In this document: one piece after another, positions 44,726 to 53,084 of the stretch
Position numbering within the stretch: position 1 is the first letter of the stretch
Layout of the letters: every line of letters begins with the position of its first letter
NCBI GenBank assembly: GCA_944388135.1
Contig: CALXHP010000002.1
Span: 1 to 64,000, forward strand
Direction of reading: 5' to 3'
DNA length: 64,000 nt
DNA from: an uncultured Gemmiger sp.
Lineage (GTDB): Bacteria > Bacillota > Clostridia > Oscillospirales > Ruminococcaceae
Translations under genes and position numbers: made by a program
The notes under the pieces: generated by a model
Told to the model about the DNA's origin: nothing
The model's input: the letters and a program-made list of their open reading frames with translations, nothing else
The model's database searches: none

Positions 44726-45031
44726 TCAGGTAAGATGTTTTGCGCACAGCTGCGCAAGGTGTTCGTCCGTAATGCCGAACACAGCGGCGGGCTTGGGGGT
44801 GAGCATCGCCAGATCGGCGGTGGTCAGCGGCATCTGTTCACAGGCCACGATTCCCTCACAGGCACTGCGCATGTGGGTCACGGTGCGCTCACTGGCGTCT
44901 GCCGCCAACAGCACCAGTGCCACCTTACCGCGCAGGGCATTTTCCTGCACGCGGTCGTATCCGTGCAGCAGCTTGCCGGCCTTGCGGCAAAGCCCCAGCG
45001 CGCCCAGCAACGGATGTTGGTCATTCGCCAT
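44726..45031 (-). CDS. ylxQ: L7Ae-family ribosomal/kink-turn protein YlxQ
   Basis: 101 residues of the L7Ae/L30e fold (LGLCRKAGKLLHGYDRVQENAL, LVLLAADASERT). Binds kink-turn RNA in relatives. Overlaps ylxR by 11 bases and lies just before infB, its usual place. Confidence 0.9.
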   Translation of the reverse strand: MANDQHPLLGALGLCRKAGKLLHGYDRVQENALRGKVALVLLAADASERTVTHMRSACEGIVACEQMPLTTADLAMLTPKPAAVFGITDEHLAQLCAKHLT

Positions 45032-45332
45032 GGTCTGCCGCCTCCTTTGCCATTTGTTCCGCGCATTGGATCTCTTCGGTCAGACGCTCATAGATTTCCC
45101 CGGGGATGGGGACCTCAAACGTGCGTTCCAGCCGTTTGGCCTTGCGGGCTTTGGCCAGGCATGCGGCGGACGGGCAAAGATATGCCCCCCGCCCCGGTGC
45201 CTTGCCGCGCAGATCAATACTGATCTCGCCTTCCGGGCTGCGCACAACGCGCACCAGCTCGCGCTTGGGACGCTGGGCATTACAACCCACACAGCGACGC
45301 ACCGGAATCTTTTTTTGCTTTTGCTGCTGCAA
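45021..45332 (-). CDS. ylxR: YlxR family RNA-binding protein, TTG start
   Basis: 103 residues of DUF448. Motifs are IPVRRCVGCNAQRPKRELVR and GRGAYLCPSAACLAKA. The C-terminal extension is longer than usual. The start is TTG: an in-frame TAG lies directly before it and GAGGTC is six bases upstream, so no other start is possible. A six-codon frame beginning ATGGGAAAA ends at this same TAG, which may couple translation of ylxR to it. Confidence 0.9.
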   Translation of the reverse strand: MQQQKQKKIPVRRCVGCNAQRPKRELVRVVRSPEGEISIDLRGKAPGRGAYLCPSAACLAKARKAKRLERTFEVPIPGEIYERLTEEIQCAEQMAKEAADHGE

Positions 45333-45391
45333 CTAGCCGACCTCTTTTCCCATGGAATCCGGGGTGGATGCCCCGGCAATGTCCTTTGTAT

Positions 45392-46465
45392 TTATTCCTC
45401 GTCCTCGCCGTAGTAACCGGATTCAGGGCGGATATCAATGTTGTAGCCGGTCAGGTGGGCACACAGGCGGACGTTCTGCCCCTTGTTGCCGATGGCCAGG
45501 CTGAGCTGGTGATCGGGCACCGTGACGCGGCAGCTCTTGGTCTCGCCGGGAAGCAGTTCCACCTTGACCACCTTGGCCGGAGACAGCGCCGCCGAGATGA
45601 ACTCGGTGATGTCCTCGCTCCAGCGGATGACGTCGATCTTCTCGCCGCCCAGTTCCTGAACGATCTTCTCCACACGGGCGCCACGGGCACCGATGCAGGC
45701 GCCCACGGGGTCTACGTCGGGGTTCTTGCTCCATACCGCCAGCTTGGTGCGGGCGCCGGCTTCCCGGGCGATGGCTTTGATCTCCACGGTGCCGTCGTAG
45801 ATCTCGGGCACTTCCAGCTCAAACATCCGCTTCACCAGGCCGGGATGGGTACGGCTGATAGTCACCCGGGGACCGCGGTCAGTGGCCAGCACATCCACCA
45901 CATAAACCTGCACGGTCTCCCCTTCATGGAAGGTCTCGCCGGGGACCTGCTCGTTGCGGGGCAGTACGGCGCTGCCGCCCTTGCCCAGATCCAGCACGAT
46001 GTTGCCGCGCTCGGGATCGATGGACACCACCGTAGCGGTGATGAGCTCATGGGCGCGGGACTGCATCTCGCTGCACTGAAGGTTCCGCTCACCTTCCCGC
46101 AGGCCCTGACGGATCACGTGTTTTGCCGTCTGAGCGGCGATGCGGCCGAATTCCTTGGTCTTGAGCTGAGTGACCATGCGCTGGCCCACCCGGTAGCTCT
46201 TGCGGACCTTCTGGGCGTCCTCCAGGCTGACCTGGGTGTGGGGATTTTCCACTTCCTCCACGATATCACGCAGCAGGCTGGCACGGAACGCACCGATCTC
46301 GGGGTCGATGTCCACGACGACGTTCTCGTCCTCCACCTCGTAGTCCTTCTTGACGGCAATGACGATGGCTGCCTTGATCTTGTCGATCAGATAATCTTCC
46401 GGCAGACCGCGCTCCTTTTCCAGCGCAGCCAGAGCATCAAAGAATTCGTTGTTCGCAGTAGCCAT
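45392..46465 (-). CDS. nusA: Transcription termination/antitermination factor NusA
   Basis: 357 residues. Binds RNA polymerase and modulates pausing and termination. N-terminal domain (residues 1-125), S1 domain (about 130-200, ITATVVSIDPERGNIVLDLG), KH1 (PVGACIGARGARVEKIVQELGG) and KH2 (LAIGNKGQNVRLCAHLTGYNIDI). It lacks the acidic C-terminal repeats of E. coli NusA, as expected for Firmicutes. Second gene of the operon after rimP. Confidence 0.97.
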   Translation of the reverse strand: MATANNEFFDALAALEKERGLPEDYLIDKIKAAIVIAVKKDYEVEDENVVVDIDPEIGAFRASLLRDIVEEVENPHTQVSLEDAQKVRKSYRVGQRMVTQLKTKEFGRIAAQTAKHVIRQGLREGERNLQCSEMQSRAHELITATVVSIDPERGNIVLDLGKGGSAVLPRNEQVPGETFHEGETVQVYVVDVLATDRGPRVTISRTHPGLVKRMFELEVPEIYDGTVEIKAIAREAGARTKLAVWSKNPDVDPVGACIGARGARVEKIVQELGGEKIDVIRWSEDITEFISAALSPAKVVKVELLPGETKSCRVTVPDHQLSLAIGNKGQNVRLCAHLTGYNIDIRPESGYYGEDEE

Positions 46466-46519
46466 TTTTACGGTTTCCTCCCAATATAGGTTTCAGTACA
46501 CAAATACAGAACTTGGCAA

Positions 46520-47011
46520 TCAGCCAAACAGATCTTCATCATCACAGAGCTTGACGTAGCCCGCCGCCTTCACCGGGAAGGTAAAGTTCTCTTCCCCATC
46601 GGTCAGCGTCACGTTGCCCTCGGCATCCAGTCCCTGCAGAATGCCCGCCAGGTCCCGGCGCCCCGCCTCATCGGGGCGGATCAGGTGGGCGGCGCATTTC
46701 TGCCCGCGCAGTGCTTCGTAGTGTTCGGGGCGGGTCAGACGACGGCCCAGCCCCGGGCTGCCCACTTCCAGGTAATAGCTCTGGTCGATGGGGTCCGCCT
46801 CGTCCAGGATCGGGTCGATGGCACGGGACACCGCTTCACAGGTATCGGTATCCAGCGGTTCGTCCCGGTCGATCAGTACCCGCAGAAACCAGTCGGGGCC
46901 TTCTTTTTCAAAACGGACATCCCACAGGCGCAGGCCCATGCCTTCCACCGTGGGGCGCACCAGCGTTTCGACCGTCCTGGCCGCACCGCCGCTGTTTTGC
47001 TGTTTTGCCAT
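46520..47011 (-). CDS. rimP: Ribosome maturation factor RimP
   Basis: 163 residues. 30S maturation factor (VETLVRPTVEGMGLRLWDVRFEKEG, YYLEVGSPGLGRRLTRPEHY is the conserved core). First gene of the rimP-nusA-infB operon. AAGGAG precedes the ATG. Confidence 0.95.
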   Translation of the reverse strand: MAKQQNSGGAARTVETLVRPTVEGMGLRLWDVRFEKEGPDWFLRVLIDRDEPLDTDTCEAVSRAIDPILDEADPIDQSYYLEVGSPGLGRRLTRPEHYEALRGQKCAAHLIRPDEAGRRDLAGILQGLDAEGNVTLTDGEENFTFPVKAAGYVKLCDDEDLFG

Positions 47012-47039
47012 GCAAACGCTCCTTATTCTTCCCTATCAT

Positions 47040-47070
47040 AAAAAGAAAGCGGACCTGACGGCCCACTTTC
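47040..47070 (-). promoter_or_regulatory. Terminator-like hairpin in the rimP-nusA leader (candidate attenuator)
   Basis: On the minus strand GAAAGTGGGCC, loop GTCA and GGTCCGCTTTC (11 pairs, two of them G-T) are followed by TTTTT and then ATG of no frame. It lies between the promoter and rimP. NusA-stimulated termination in its own leader is known in Bacillus subtilis and E. coli, so a feedback attenuator is likely. Confidence 0.7.
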
Positions 47071-47096
47071 CAATAAAATCATCATCGAACAGTAAA

Positions 47097-47125
47097 AATA
47101 TACCACACCCCCGGGCAAATTGCAA
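47097..47125 (-). promoter_or_regulatory. Promoter of the rimP-nusA-infB operon
   Basis: Minus-strand TTGCAA (47125-47120), a 17-base spacer and TATATT (47102-47097). Confidence 0.75.
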
Positions 47126-47197
47126 CCCCCACCGCAGAAAAAGCCGCCGTAAAAAGGCCTTTGCAGGACATTTTTTTGCCGGAAAGGTGCGGGATCA

Positions 47198-47243
47198 TTG
47201 ACTTTGTAGCGATATCGTTATACAATATCATTAGACGATATCG
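47198..47243 (+). promoter_or_regulatory. padR promoter with two CGATATCG operators
   Basis: TTGACT (47198-47203), a 17-base spacer and TACAAT (47221-47226). The palindrome CGATATCG occurs in the spacer (47210-47217) and again at 47236-47243, both followed by TTA. Centre-to-centre distance is 26 bp. Likely sites of PadR self-repression. Confidence 0.82.
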
Positions 47244-47262
47244 TTACACGAGGTGTTTGCCC

Positions 47263-47664
47263 ATGCCCAAACAAGCGATGGAAAATCTGACCGAATCCAT
47301 GTTTTATCTGTTGATGGCCCTGCAGCGGGGGGACGCCTGCGGCGCCGAGATCACTGCCTATGCCACGCAGATTTCCGGGGGCGCGGTACGGCTGGGGCCC
47401 GCCACCCTCTACACCCTGCTGGCCCGGTTTGAGAAAGAAGGATTTTTGACCGATGCCGGTACGGTGGGCTGCAAGCGATATTACCGGCTGACTGCCGCCG
47501 GCAAGGCCGCCTATGAGGGAGAACGCGCCCGGCTGCAGCGCTGCCTGAACGACGCTGCCCGGGCCGAGATCACCGCTCCCGCCAGCCTGACGAAAGGAGA
47601 TGTTCCGGATGAAACCGTTTTGCAAAGAGACCGTTTACCGTCCGGTGCCCAGCCCGTGCTATGA
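47263..47664 (+). CDS. PadR-family transcriptional repressor
   Basis: 133 residues; ATG at MPKQAMENL preceded by GAGG. Winged helix with MFYLLMALQRGDACGAEI, RLGPATLYTLLARFEKEGFL and CKRYYRLTAAGK, the PadR pattern. The C-terminus overlaps the next gene by 56 bases. PadR paired with a DUF2812 membrane protein is a frequent clostridial module, often linked to envelope stress. Confidence 0.9.
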   Translation: MPKQAMENLTESMFYLLMALQRGDACGAEITAYATQISGGAVRLGPATLYTLLARFEKEGFLTDAGTVGCKRYYRLTAAGKAAYEGERARLQRCLNDAARAEITAPASLTKGDVPDETVLQRDRLPSGAQPVL

Positions 47665-48808
47665 GGTGGAAGCCTGTGAAAGCTGGCTGACCGATATGGC
47701 CGCCCAGGGACTGTTTGTGGAAAGATTGGGCCACATGCTGGCCCGGTTCCGCCGGGGCACGCCCCAGACGGTGCGCTATCGGCTGACCGCCGCCCGGCTG
47801 AAAGGGAGTTGGATAGACAGCGTGCCTTCGGAGCCTCTTTCCACCGAGAAAGCGCTCTACGCCGAATACGGCTGGCAGTTTGTCTGTGCCCAGCAGGAGT
47901 TTTTTCTCTACATCTGCCGGGACCCGCAGGCTCCCGAACTGCACACCGACCCCGCCGTACAGGCATTGAGCCTGAAGATGGCCCGCCGTTCCGCCTGGTG
48001 GAGTTTCTTCGGCGCGTTGGCTGTCCTTGTGGCCCAGTTTGTCTTGAACGGGCGCGGCAACCTGGCCCGGTTCCTGGTGGAAATGCCGCTGATCTCCTGC
48101 TGTTTGTATCTCTACTTTTTGGGTGCCCTTTTTCTGTCGTTCCGGGATCTGTACAACATTCTGTGGCTCAGCCGGCGCCTGCGCCGGGGATATGCGCCGG
48201 ACCACCGGAAAAACTGGCGTCCCACCGCCCGGGTACACCGGATCAGCCTGGGCATCACCGCCACCGCATTTTTTCTTGCGATTGCGGGATGCCTTTTTTA
48301 TCTTGTGCAGTCCGGTTCCCGGCAGCCGGTAGGGAATTACCAGGGTCAACTACCCTTTGCCACCTTGCAGGACCTGGCCGAAGGTACACCGGTATGGGAT
48401 CAGGATGACGATCTGAACCGCAATACATTGGAGGTGCGCAGTTCCCTGCTGGCCCCCACCATCCTGGACTATGAGGAAAGCGGCAAAATTTTGCAGAACG
48501 GGAAAGTCGTGCTGGACACTCCCCTGACGATCCAATATTATGACACCCGCGCCCCCTGGCTGGCCCATCTTCTGGTGGAGGATCTGCACCGGAGTCGCGG
48601 CGCACTGGTCAAAGAGGCCTGCGCCCTTCCCGAGTTACCGAGCATGGATGGGGCATATGCCTACACCGACAAAACCGGCACCTTCCGGCAGTTGATTCTG
48701 GTACAGGGTTCCCGGATTATGTCTGCCTTCTGGCTGGACCCTTACGGCACCCAAGGCTTCGACCGTCTGGCTCCGCGCTTTGCGGAAGGTTTTTCCGCCG
48801 CAACGTGA
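47609..48808 (+). CDS. DUF2812 membrane protein
   Basis: 399 residues. The N-terminal soluble DUF2812 segment has YEVEACESWLTDMAAQGLFV and FRRGTPQTVRYRL; membrane helices are near residues 133-151, 157-180 and 212-235; a C-terminal outer domain follows. AAAGGAG lies before the ATG, inside padR. Role unknown; the repressor next door suggests it is inducible. Confidence 0.85.
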   Translation: MKPFCKETVYRPVPSPCYEVEACESWLTDMAAQGLFVERLGHMLARFRRGTPQTVRYRLTAARLKGSWIDSVPSEPLSTEKALYAEYGWQFVCAQQEFFLYICRDPQAPELHTDPAVQALSLKMARRSAWWSFFGALAVLVAQFVLNGRGNLARFLVEMPLISCCLYLYFLGALFLSFRDLYNILWLSRRLRRGYAPDHRKNWRPTARVHRISLGITATAFFLAIAGCLFYLVQSGSRQPVGNYQGQLPFATLQDLAEGTPVWDQDDDLNRNTLEVRSSLLAPTILDYEESGKILQNGKVVLDTPLTIQYYDTRAPWLAHLLVEDLHRSRGALVKEACALPELPSMDGAYAYTDKTGTFRQLILVQGSRIMSAFWLDPYGTQGFDRLAPRFAEGFSAAT

Positions 48809-48990
48809 CCGCGGACCAAAGGGATGGCCCAGGTTGGCGCGGTATCGATCAGGAACCCGGTCACGTATGGTTGGCCGACCGCTGTTCAGCGGGTACATAG
48901 GGAACGCCTGCCCTTTTGTGGGATTGCATTTACAGGGGCGAGCAGGAAGGAACCATCGCTTTATTGCTCCTGTACACCGCCGCCCTGGCT

Positions 48991-49275
48991 TTACACACAG
49001 ATCAGGTAGGAGTAATCCTCCCGTTCCGAGGTGCCGGAGCCATCGTTGTCGCTGGCATAGTAGGTGCAGACCCCCTTGTAGGGCAGACACACCCGGTCTT
49101 CCCCCCAGAAAGGCCGGATCAACACCCCCACCAGAAGGCCATCCTTCACCACCAGGCCGGTGCAGTCCTTATCTTCTTCCAGAGAACGGGTCCTTTCCCG
49201 GATCTGCTGTTCGTCCAGCTCCCCGTAGGAAGTGCTGGACAATGTGATAGAGCTGGTAATGCGGTAACAATCCAT
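48991..49275 (-). CDS. Small conserved-looking protein of unknown function
   Basis: 94 residues, no signal or membrane helix. TRSLEEDKDCTGLVVKDGLL and the Tyr/Asp/Ser-rich tail ending YLICV have no family I recognise. GGAGG lies five bases before the ATG, and the stop of the 30-codon gene upstream touches this start, so the two are coupled. The 180 bases between its stop and the DUF2812 stop hold no gene or clear terminator. Confidence 0.65.
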   Translation of the reverse strand: MDCYRITSSITLSSTSYGELDEQQIRERTRSLEEDKDCTGLVVKDGLLVGVLIRPFWGEDRVCLPYKGVCTYYASDNDGSGTSEREDYSYLICV

Positions 49276-49368
49276 CTATTCCTCCAGGCTCTTGCCCCGC
49301 AGCTTTTCCTCAAAACCAGCGGGAAATTTGATCTCTCCGAATTTTTCTTCATAGGCAATTGTTTTCAT
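49276..49368 (-). CDS. 30-residue small protein upstream of the 94-residue gene
   Basis: A 30-codon frame starting MKTIAYEEKFGEIKFPAG and ending KSLEE. It has AAAGGAG seven bases before the ATG (a second ATG one codon earlier is also possible). Its TAG is immediately followed by the ATG of the next gene. Highly charged, with no Cys, so not a lanthipeptide leader. It could be a small regulatory protein, one half of a toxin-antitoxin pair, or a leader peptide. Real because of promoter, ribosome-binding site and coupling. Confidence 0.55.
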   Translation of the reverse strand: MKTIAYEEKFGEIKFPAGFEEKLRGKSLEE

Positions 49369-49447
49369 CATTTTTCTCCTTTCTTTTTGATTCCGGCACT
49401 TTTGCCGAGCTTCCACCGAATCGACTGCGATGGATAGATTCATTTTT

Positions 49448-49476
49448 ATTATAACCTGAAAACCAAGAATCCACAA
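49448..49476 (-). promoter_or_regulatory. Promoter of the small bicistron
   Basis: Minus-strand TTGTGG (49476-49471), a 17-base spacer and TATAAT (49453-49448), about 80 bases before the 30-codon gene. Confidence 0.7.
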
Positions 49477-49716
49477 CCTGTACGGGAGCAGCGCAGGTAT
49501 AGTCAAGCAAGAAACAAATGCAGCAGGAGAAGGACCGGGAACCAGATAACGGAACGCCCCCTGAGAGGAAACACTGCACCCGGCAGACCGAAATATCCTC
49601 CCCGGCCGATCCGGCAAAAGCAGATACAAAGGGAAAAAACGTCTGATACTTTTATAGATGACGATAATCTTTCTGCTATTTCAGAACCGGTCCTTGGAAA
49701 ATCTGTCTTGGGACGC
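49477..49716. other. Intergenic stretch without a recognised gene
   Basis: About 240 bases between the bicistron promoter and the aminopeptidase terminator. I see no reading frame with a ribosome-binding site, no tRNA and no repeat. Short frames on the minus strand have no start signals. Confidence 0.5.
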
Positions 49717-49753
49717 AAAAAACGGTGTGACCGCAGCGGTCACACCGTTTTTT
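49717..49753 (-). terminator. Terminator after the aminopeptidase
   Basis: A perfect 18-bp stem, AAAAAACGGTGTGACCGC and its complement, around one A. T runs on both strands. Confidence 0.93.
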
Positions 49754-49826
49754 CTCTTTCAAAAGGATTTGAACTTCATCCCTGTCAGGCTTTGCCGCCC
49801 TGAGCTTTTTTATCGGGCAGTACAGA

Positions 49827-51062
49827 TCAGAAAGCCCACTCGCCGTCGGTGAAGATGGTAACTTCCTCACCGGTTTTGGTGATGCCGGTAATGTGGCTGT
49901 CAGGGGCGCCGATCATCACATCCTCATGGATGGCAGAATCATTGAGGCCCTTTTCCATCAGCTGGGCACGGGTCATGGAAGCGCCGCCCCGGATGTTGGT
50001 GGGATACCCTGCGCCAAAGGCAATATGGCAGGCGGCATTCTCATCAAAGAGGGTGTTGAAGAAGAGCACCCCGCTGCGGTTGATGGGGCTGGATGCCGGG
50101 ACCAGGGCGATCTCACCGATACGGTTGGCGTTTTCGTCGGTGGAGAGCAGTTCCGCCAGCAGGTCGGCATTCTTCTCGGCGCCGTGCTCCACCACCTGGC
50201 CATCTTTAAAGGTCACATGCCACCCCTCAATGAGCTGACCGTTGTACACATAGGGTTTGGTGCCATAGACGATACCGTCCACCCGGTTGCGGTCCGGCGC
50301 ACAGAACACTTCCTCGGTGGGCACATTGGCGATGAACTCGATGCCCCGTTCCGACTTACTGGAAGCGCCCTCCCACGTGGCATCCTGGGCAAGGCCCACC
50401 GTCAGGTCGGTGCCATTGCCGCTGACGATATGCACCCGATCCAGATCCCAGGCATTGAGCTGGTCACGGCGGGCCGCCGTCTTGGCCACGTGCTCTTTCC
50501 AGGCGGCAACGGGGTCCCCGGTAGAAACACGGCAGACATCAAAGATGACCTCCCACAGCTTTTCTACTGCCTGATCCACCGGCAGATCGGGGAACACTTT
50601 GGCCGCCCAGCCGGGTGCGGGAACAGCCACCACGCACCACTGTACGCGGTCATTCATGGTATATTCCTGCCAGGATTTCATAAAGGTGCGGCGTGCCAGA
50701 TTCACACGGTTCACCTTGCCCGCATCCAGACCCGCCAGCGCCTCGGGATCTTCGGCGTGGATGGCAAGCGTGCAGCAGCCGTCCGGGTCCTCGGCGTAGT
50801 CCAGATAGCTGCGGAGCTCATAGGGTTTCAGTTCGCAAAGATCCGCTTCCCGGGCCAGCTCCATATGCAGGCGGGTGAGTTTGTCATCTTCCCAACGGAC
50901 AATGACCCGTTTGGCTCCTGCCTCGTAGCCCGCCCGCACACAGGCATGGGCAAACTCCGGCATCGTCACCGGGCAGCGGACGATAAAATTCTGGCGCGGG
51001 CGCACATTGACGCCCACCTTTACGACAAAATCAGCATACAGCTGAAGATACTGCTGGTTCAT
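49827..51062 (-). CDS. M29-family metallo-aminopeptidase
   Basis: 411 residues, thermophilic aminopeptidase T/AmpS type with a two-metal centre. LYADFVVKVGVNVRP opens the chain; GTDLTVGL, FIANVPTEEVFCAPDR and the C-terminal HIAFGAGYPTNIRGG carry the metal ligands. The start at MNQQYLQLY follows AAAGGAGA; a longer frame has none. Cytoplasmic peptide turnover is expected. Monocistronic. Confidence 0.93.
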   Translation of the reverse strand: MNQQYLQLYADFVVKVGVNVRPRQNFIVRCPVTMPEFAHACVRAGYEAGAKRVIVRWEDDKLTRLHMELAREADLCELKPYELRSYLDYAEDPDGCCTLAIHAEDPEALAGLDAGKVNRVNLARRTFMKSWQEYTMNDRVQWCVVAVPAPGWAAKVFPDLPVDQAVEKLWEVIFDVCRVSTGDPVAAWKEHVAKTAARRDQLNAWDLDRVHIVSGNGTDLTVGLAQDATWEGASSKSERGIEFIANVPTEEVFCAPDRNRVDGIVYGTKPYVYNGQLIEGWHVTFKDGQVVEHGAEKNADLLAELLSTDENANRIGEIALVPASSPINRSGVLFFNTLFDENAACHIAFGAGYPTNIRGGASMTRAQLMEKGLNDSAIHEDVMIGAPDSHITGITKTGEEVTIFTDGEWAF

Positions 51063-51132
51063 GAGGCAATCTCCTTTTGTGAATTTGTTCCTTAGTATAC
51101 ACCATTTGGCCGCAAATGTGTAGCAATTCAAG

Positions 51133-51163
51133 AAAAAGCAGGCCGTCCCCGCGGACAGCCTGC
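51133..51163 (-). terminator. Terminator after murC
   Basis: GCAGGCTGTCC, loop GCGG and GGACGGCCTGC (one G-T) then TTTTT on the minus strand. Confidence 0.88.
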
Positions 51164-51183
51164 CTCTTTGCTATAAGAAAATA

Positions 51184-52554
51184 TTACTGACCGACCATCA
51201 TGTCGGCAGCTTTATAGAGGTCGCCGCAGCTCATGCAGACGACCAGGTCCCCCTGACCGGCATTTTCCTTGACCCAGTTGGCGGCACCTTCCAGACCATC
51301 GACCACCACGCTCCCGGGGATCTTGGCCGCGAGCTGTTCGGATTTCACGGTACCGTCATCGACTTCCCGGCCGCCCATGACCGGCAGCAGAACCACCTGG
51401 TCAGCCTGCCCCAATACCTTGGCGAAGTCGTCCATCAGCATCTTGGTGCGGCTGTAGGTAAAGGGCTGGTGCACCGCAATAACCCGCTTGTAGCCCAATC
51501 CCTTGGCCGTCTTGAGGGTAGCCGCCAGTTCGGTGGGATGGTGGGCATAATCATCCACGATTACCGCACCGTTGCACTCCCCCTTGATCTCAAAGCGACG
51601 GCCGGTGCCGTGGAATTCTTCGGCAGCGCGGACAGCGTCCTCCGGCTTGAGACCCAGCGGCCGGACACAGCAGCACATGGCCAGGGCATTATAAATATTG
51701 TGATAGCCCGGCACGCCCAGACGGATGTGGGCAAAATGTTCGCCCAGTTCCAGAACATCGAACTCGTAAAAACCGGGTTTGTACTCCGCCACATTGACGG
51801 CACGGAAACGGGCCTCCTCCTTGATACCGAAGCTGAGCACCGGGCGGTCAATGGAGTTCATCACGTCCACCGTATTGTGGTCATCCATATTGAATACCAC
51901 CGTACGGGACAGCAGGGCAAACTTCTGGAAGGCAAGTTTCAGCTGGCCCATCGTGCCGTAGTATTCCAGATGGTCGTTATCAATGTTCAGGATCACCCCC
52001 ACCGCGCAGGTAAGGTTGAGGAAGGTCTCATGGTATTCGCAGGCTTCGATGACAGCACTGGCGCCGCTGCCGGCCTTGCCGTAGCCGCCGATCAGGGGCA
52101 GCTTGCCGCCGATGACCGCCGCAGGATCACGGCCGGCCAGCTCCAACATGGTGGTGATCATACCCGTGGTGGTAGTTTTGCCATGGGTACCGGCAACGCC
52201 CACGCTCTGGGAATGCATCCGGCTGACATAGCCCAGCAGCACGCTGCGCTCCACCGCCTTGATGCCCCGGGCCTTGGCGGCTTTCAGTTCCGGGTTATCG
52301 TCGTGGATGGCTGCACTGTATACCACCAGGTCCGCGTTGCCCAGATTGGCCGCATCATGGCCGATGGTCACCTGGACGCCCAGGGCACGCTCGGCCTCGG
52401 TGTTCTTGGTTTCTTCCACATCGGAACCGGTGATGGCAAATCCCCGGCTGTGCAGGATCTGGATCAGCGGATAGGTACCGGAACCGCCGCAGCCAATGAA
52501 ATGAACGGTTTTGACGCCGTCCAGCAGTTTCGGATCAAACATATTAAATACCAT
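51184..52554 (-). CDS. murC: UDP-N-acetylmuramate--L-alanine ligase
   Basis: 456 residues. Adds the first amino acid of the peptidoglycan stem peptide. N-terminal Rossmann fold (HFIGCGGSGTYPLIQIL), ATP loop GVAGTHGKTTTT, central domain ending LNIDNDHLEYYG, and C-terminal DYAHHPTELAATL. It stands alone instead of in the usual mur cluster. GAGGTGA precedes the ATG; a hairpin lies in the leader. Confidence 0.96.
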   Translation of the reverse strand: MVFNMFDPKLLDGVKTVHFIGCGGSGTYPLIQILHSRGFAITGSDVEETKNTEAERALGVQVTIGHDAANLGNADLVVYSAAIHDDNPELKAAKARGIKAVERSVLLGYVSRMHSQSVGVAGTHGKTTTTGMITTMLELAGRDPAAVIGGKLPLIGGYGKAGSGASAVIEACEYHETFLNLTCAVGVILNIDNDHLEYYGTMGQLKLAFQKFALLSRTVVFNMDDHNTVDVMNSIDRPVLSFGIKEEARFRAVNVAEYKPGFYEFDVLELGEHFAHIRLGVPGYHNIYNALAMCCCVRPLGLKPEDAVRAAEEFHGTGRRFEIKGECNGAVIVDDYAHHPTELAATLKTAKGLGYKRVIAVHQPFTYSRTKMLMDDFAKVLGQADQVVLLPVMGGREVDDGTVKSEQLAAKIPGSVVVDGLEGAANWVKENAGQGDLVVCMSCGDLYKAADMMVGQ

Positions 52555-52566
52555 GGGTCGTCACCT

Positions 52567-52595
52567 CAAAAAATGCCGTGCCCACAAGGGCGCGG
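52567..52595 (-). promoter_or_regulatory. Terminator-like hairpin in the murC leader
   Basis: On the minus strand CCGCGCCC, loop TTGT and GGGCACGG (seven pairs, one mismatch) then CATTTTTT, directly before the murC ribosome-binding site. A likely promoter (TTGCTG, 17 bases, TATAAC) lies upstream near 52620-52645. Confidence 0.45.
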
Positions 52596-52669
52596 TATAC
52601 TCTCACAAAACTTTGTTATAATTATAATATTTTTTTGCAGCAAAATAAACACTTTTTCAAAATTTTTGG

Positions 52670-52675
52670 TATAAT
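52670..52675 (+). promoter_or_regulatory. Extended -10 promoter of the 73-residue gene
   Basis: TGGTATAAT extended -10; the -35 region is A/T-rich without a good match. It is back to back with the murC promoter. Confidence 0.5.
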
Positions 52676-52728
52676 AGCAGAAAAGATTTCCACAATTCGG
52701 GTATTTTGCCCATCGGGAGGCGCGAAGG

Positions 52729-52950
52729 ATGGCAAGATTTGTTTGGAGTATCGACCCGCTGGCCGTTTCCCGGCTGAAAAGCACCCCGTGCAAAAGCCCT
52801 TTGACCGCCTCGGAACTGGCTTGCCTGGGGATCCCCAAACGGAAAATACCCCGGGTGGAGGCGGAGCTCGCCCGTCTGAACGCTGAAACAACGTTGGACC
52901 GGGCCCTTCTGCCCGCTCTGGCCCGGCAGATCGCCGATCAGTTTTTATAA
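52729..52950 (+). CDS. Small protein of unknown function
   Basis: 73 residues. GGGAGG precedes the ATG. Two parts are seen: SIDPLAVSRLKSTPCKSPLTASELACLGIPKRKIP, which could be an RNA- or DNA-binding helical segment, and a C-terminal helix LDRALLPALARQIADQF. No family recognised. It lies between divergent murC and glyS, ending about 30 bases before the glyS promoter. Confidence 0.65.
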   Translation: MARFVWSIDPLAVSRLKSTPCKSPLTASELACLGIPKRKIPRVEAELARLNAETTLDRALLPALARQIADQFL

Positions 52951-52980
52951 ATTCTCAACCGCAGATTTTTTGCTATTTGC

Positions 52981-53009
52981 TTGTGCAGCCAATGCGCCTA
53001 TGCTATAAT
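52981..53009 (+). promoter_or_regulatory. glyS promoter
   Basis: TTGTGC, a 17-base spacer and TATAAT. The leader is about 70 bases, too short for a T-box. Confidence 0.78.
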
Positions 53010-53084
53010 ACTCATATTGCGCCCTGTTGGTGTGGCGCAGCAAATCACTTTGTGTGGCAGCCAGCCATGCGGAAGGAGTAAAAA

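Noticed and set aside
42806..45223. An 805-codon frame opposite infB
   Set aside because: Same shadow effect; composition is Leu/Gly/His-rich and there is no start signal.
49503..49718. Short hydrophobic frames in the 49.5-49.7 kb gap on the minus strand
   Set aside because: No ribosome-binding site, and they run into the promoter of the small bicistron.
53010..53084. T-box riboswitch before glycyl-tRNA synthetase
   Set aside because: The leader after the promoter is about 70 bases and has no T-box sequence or terminator.
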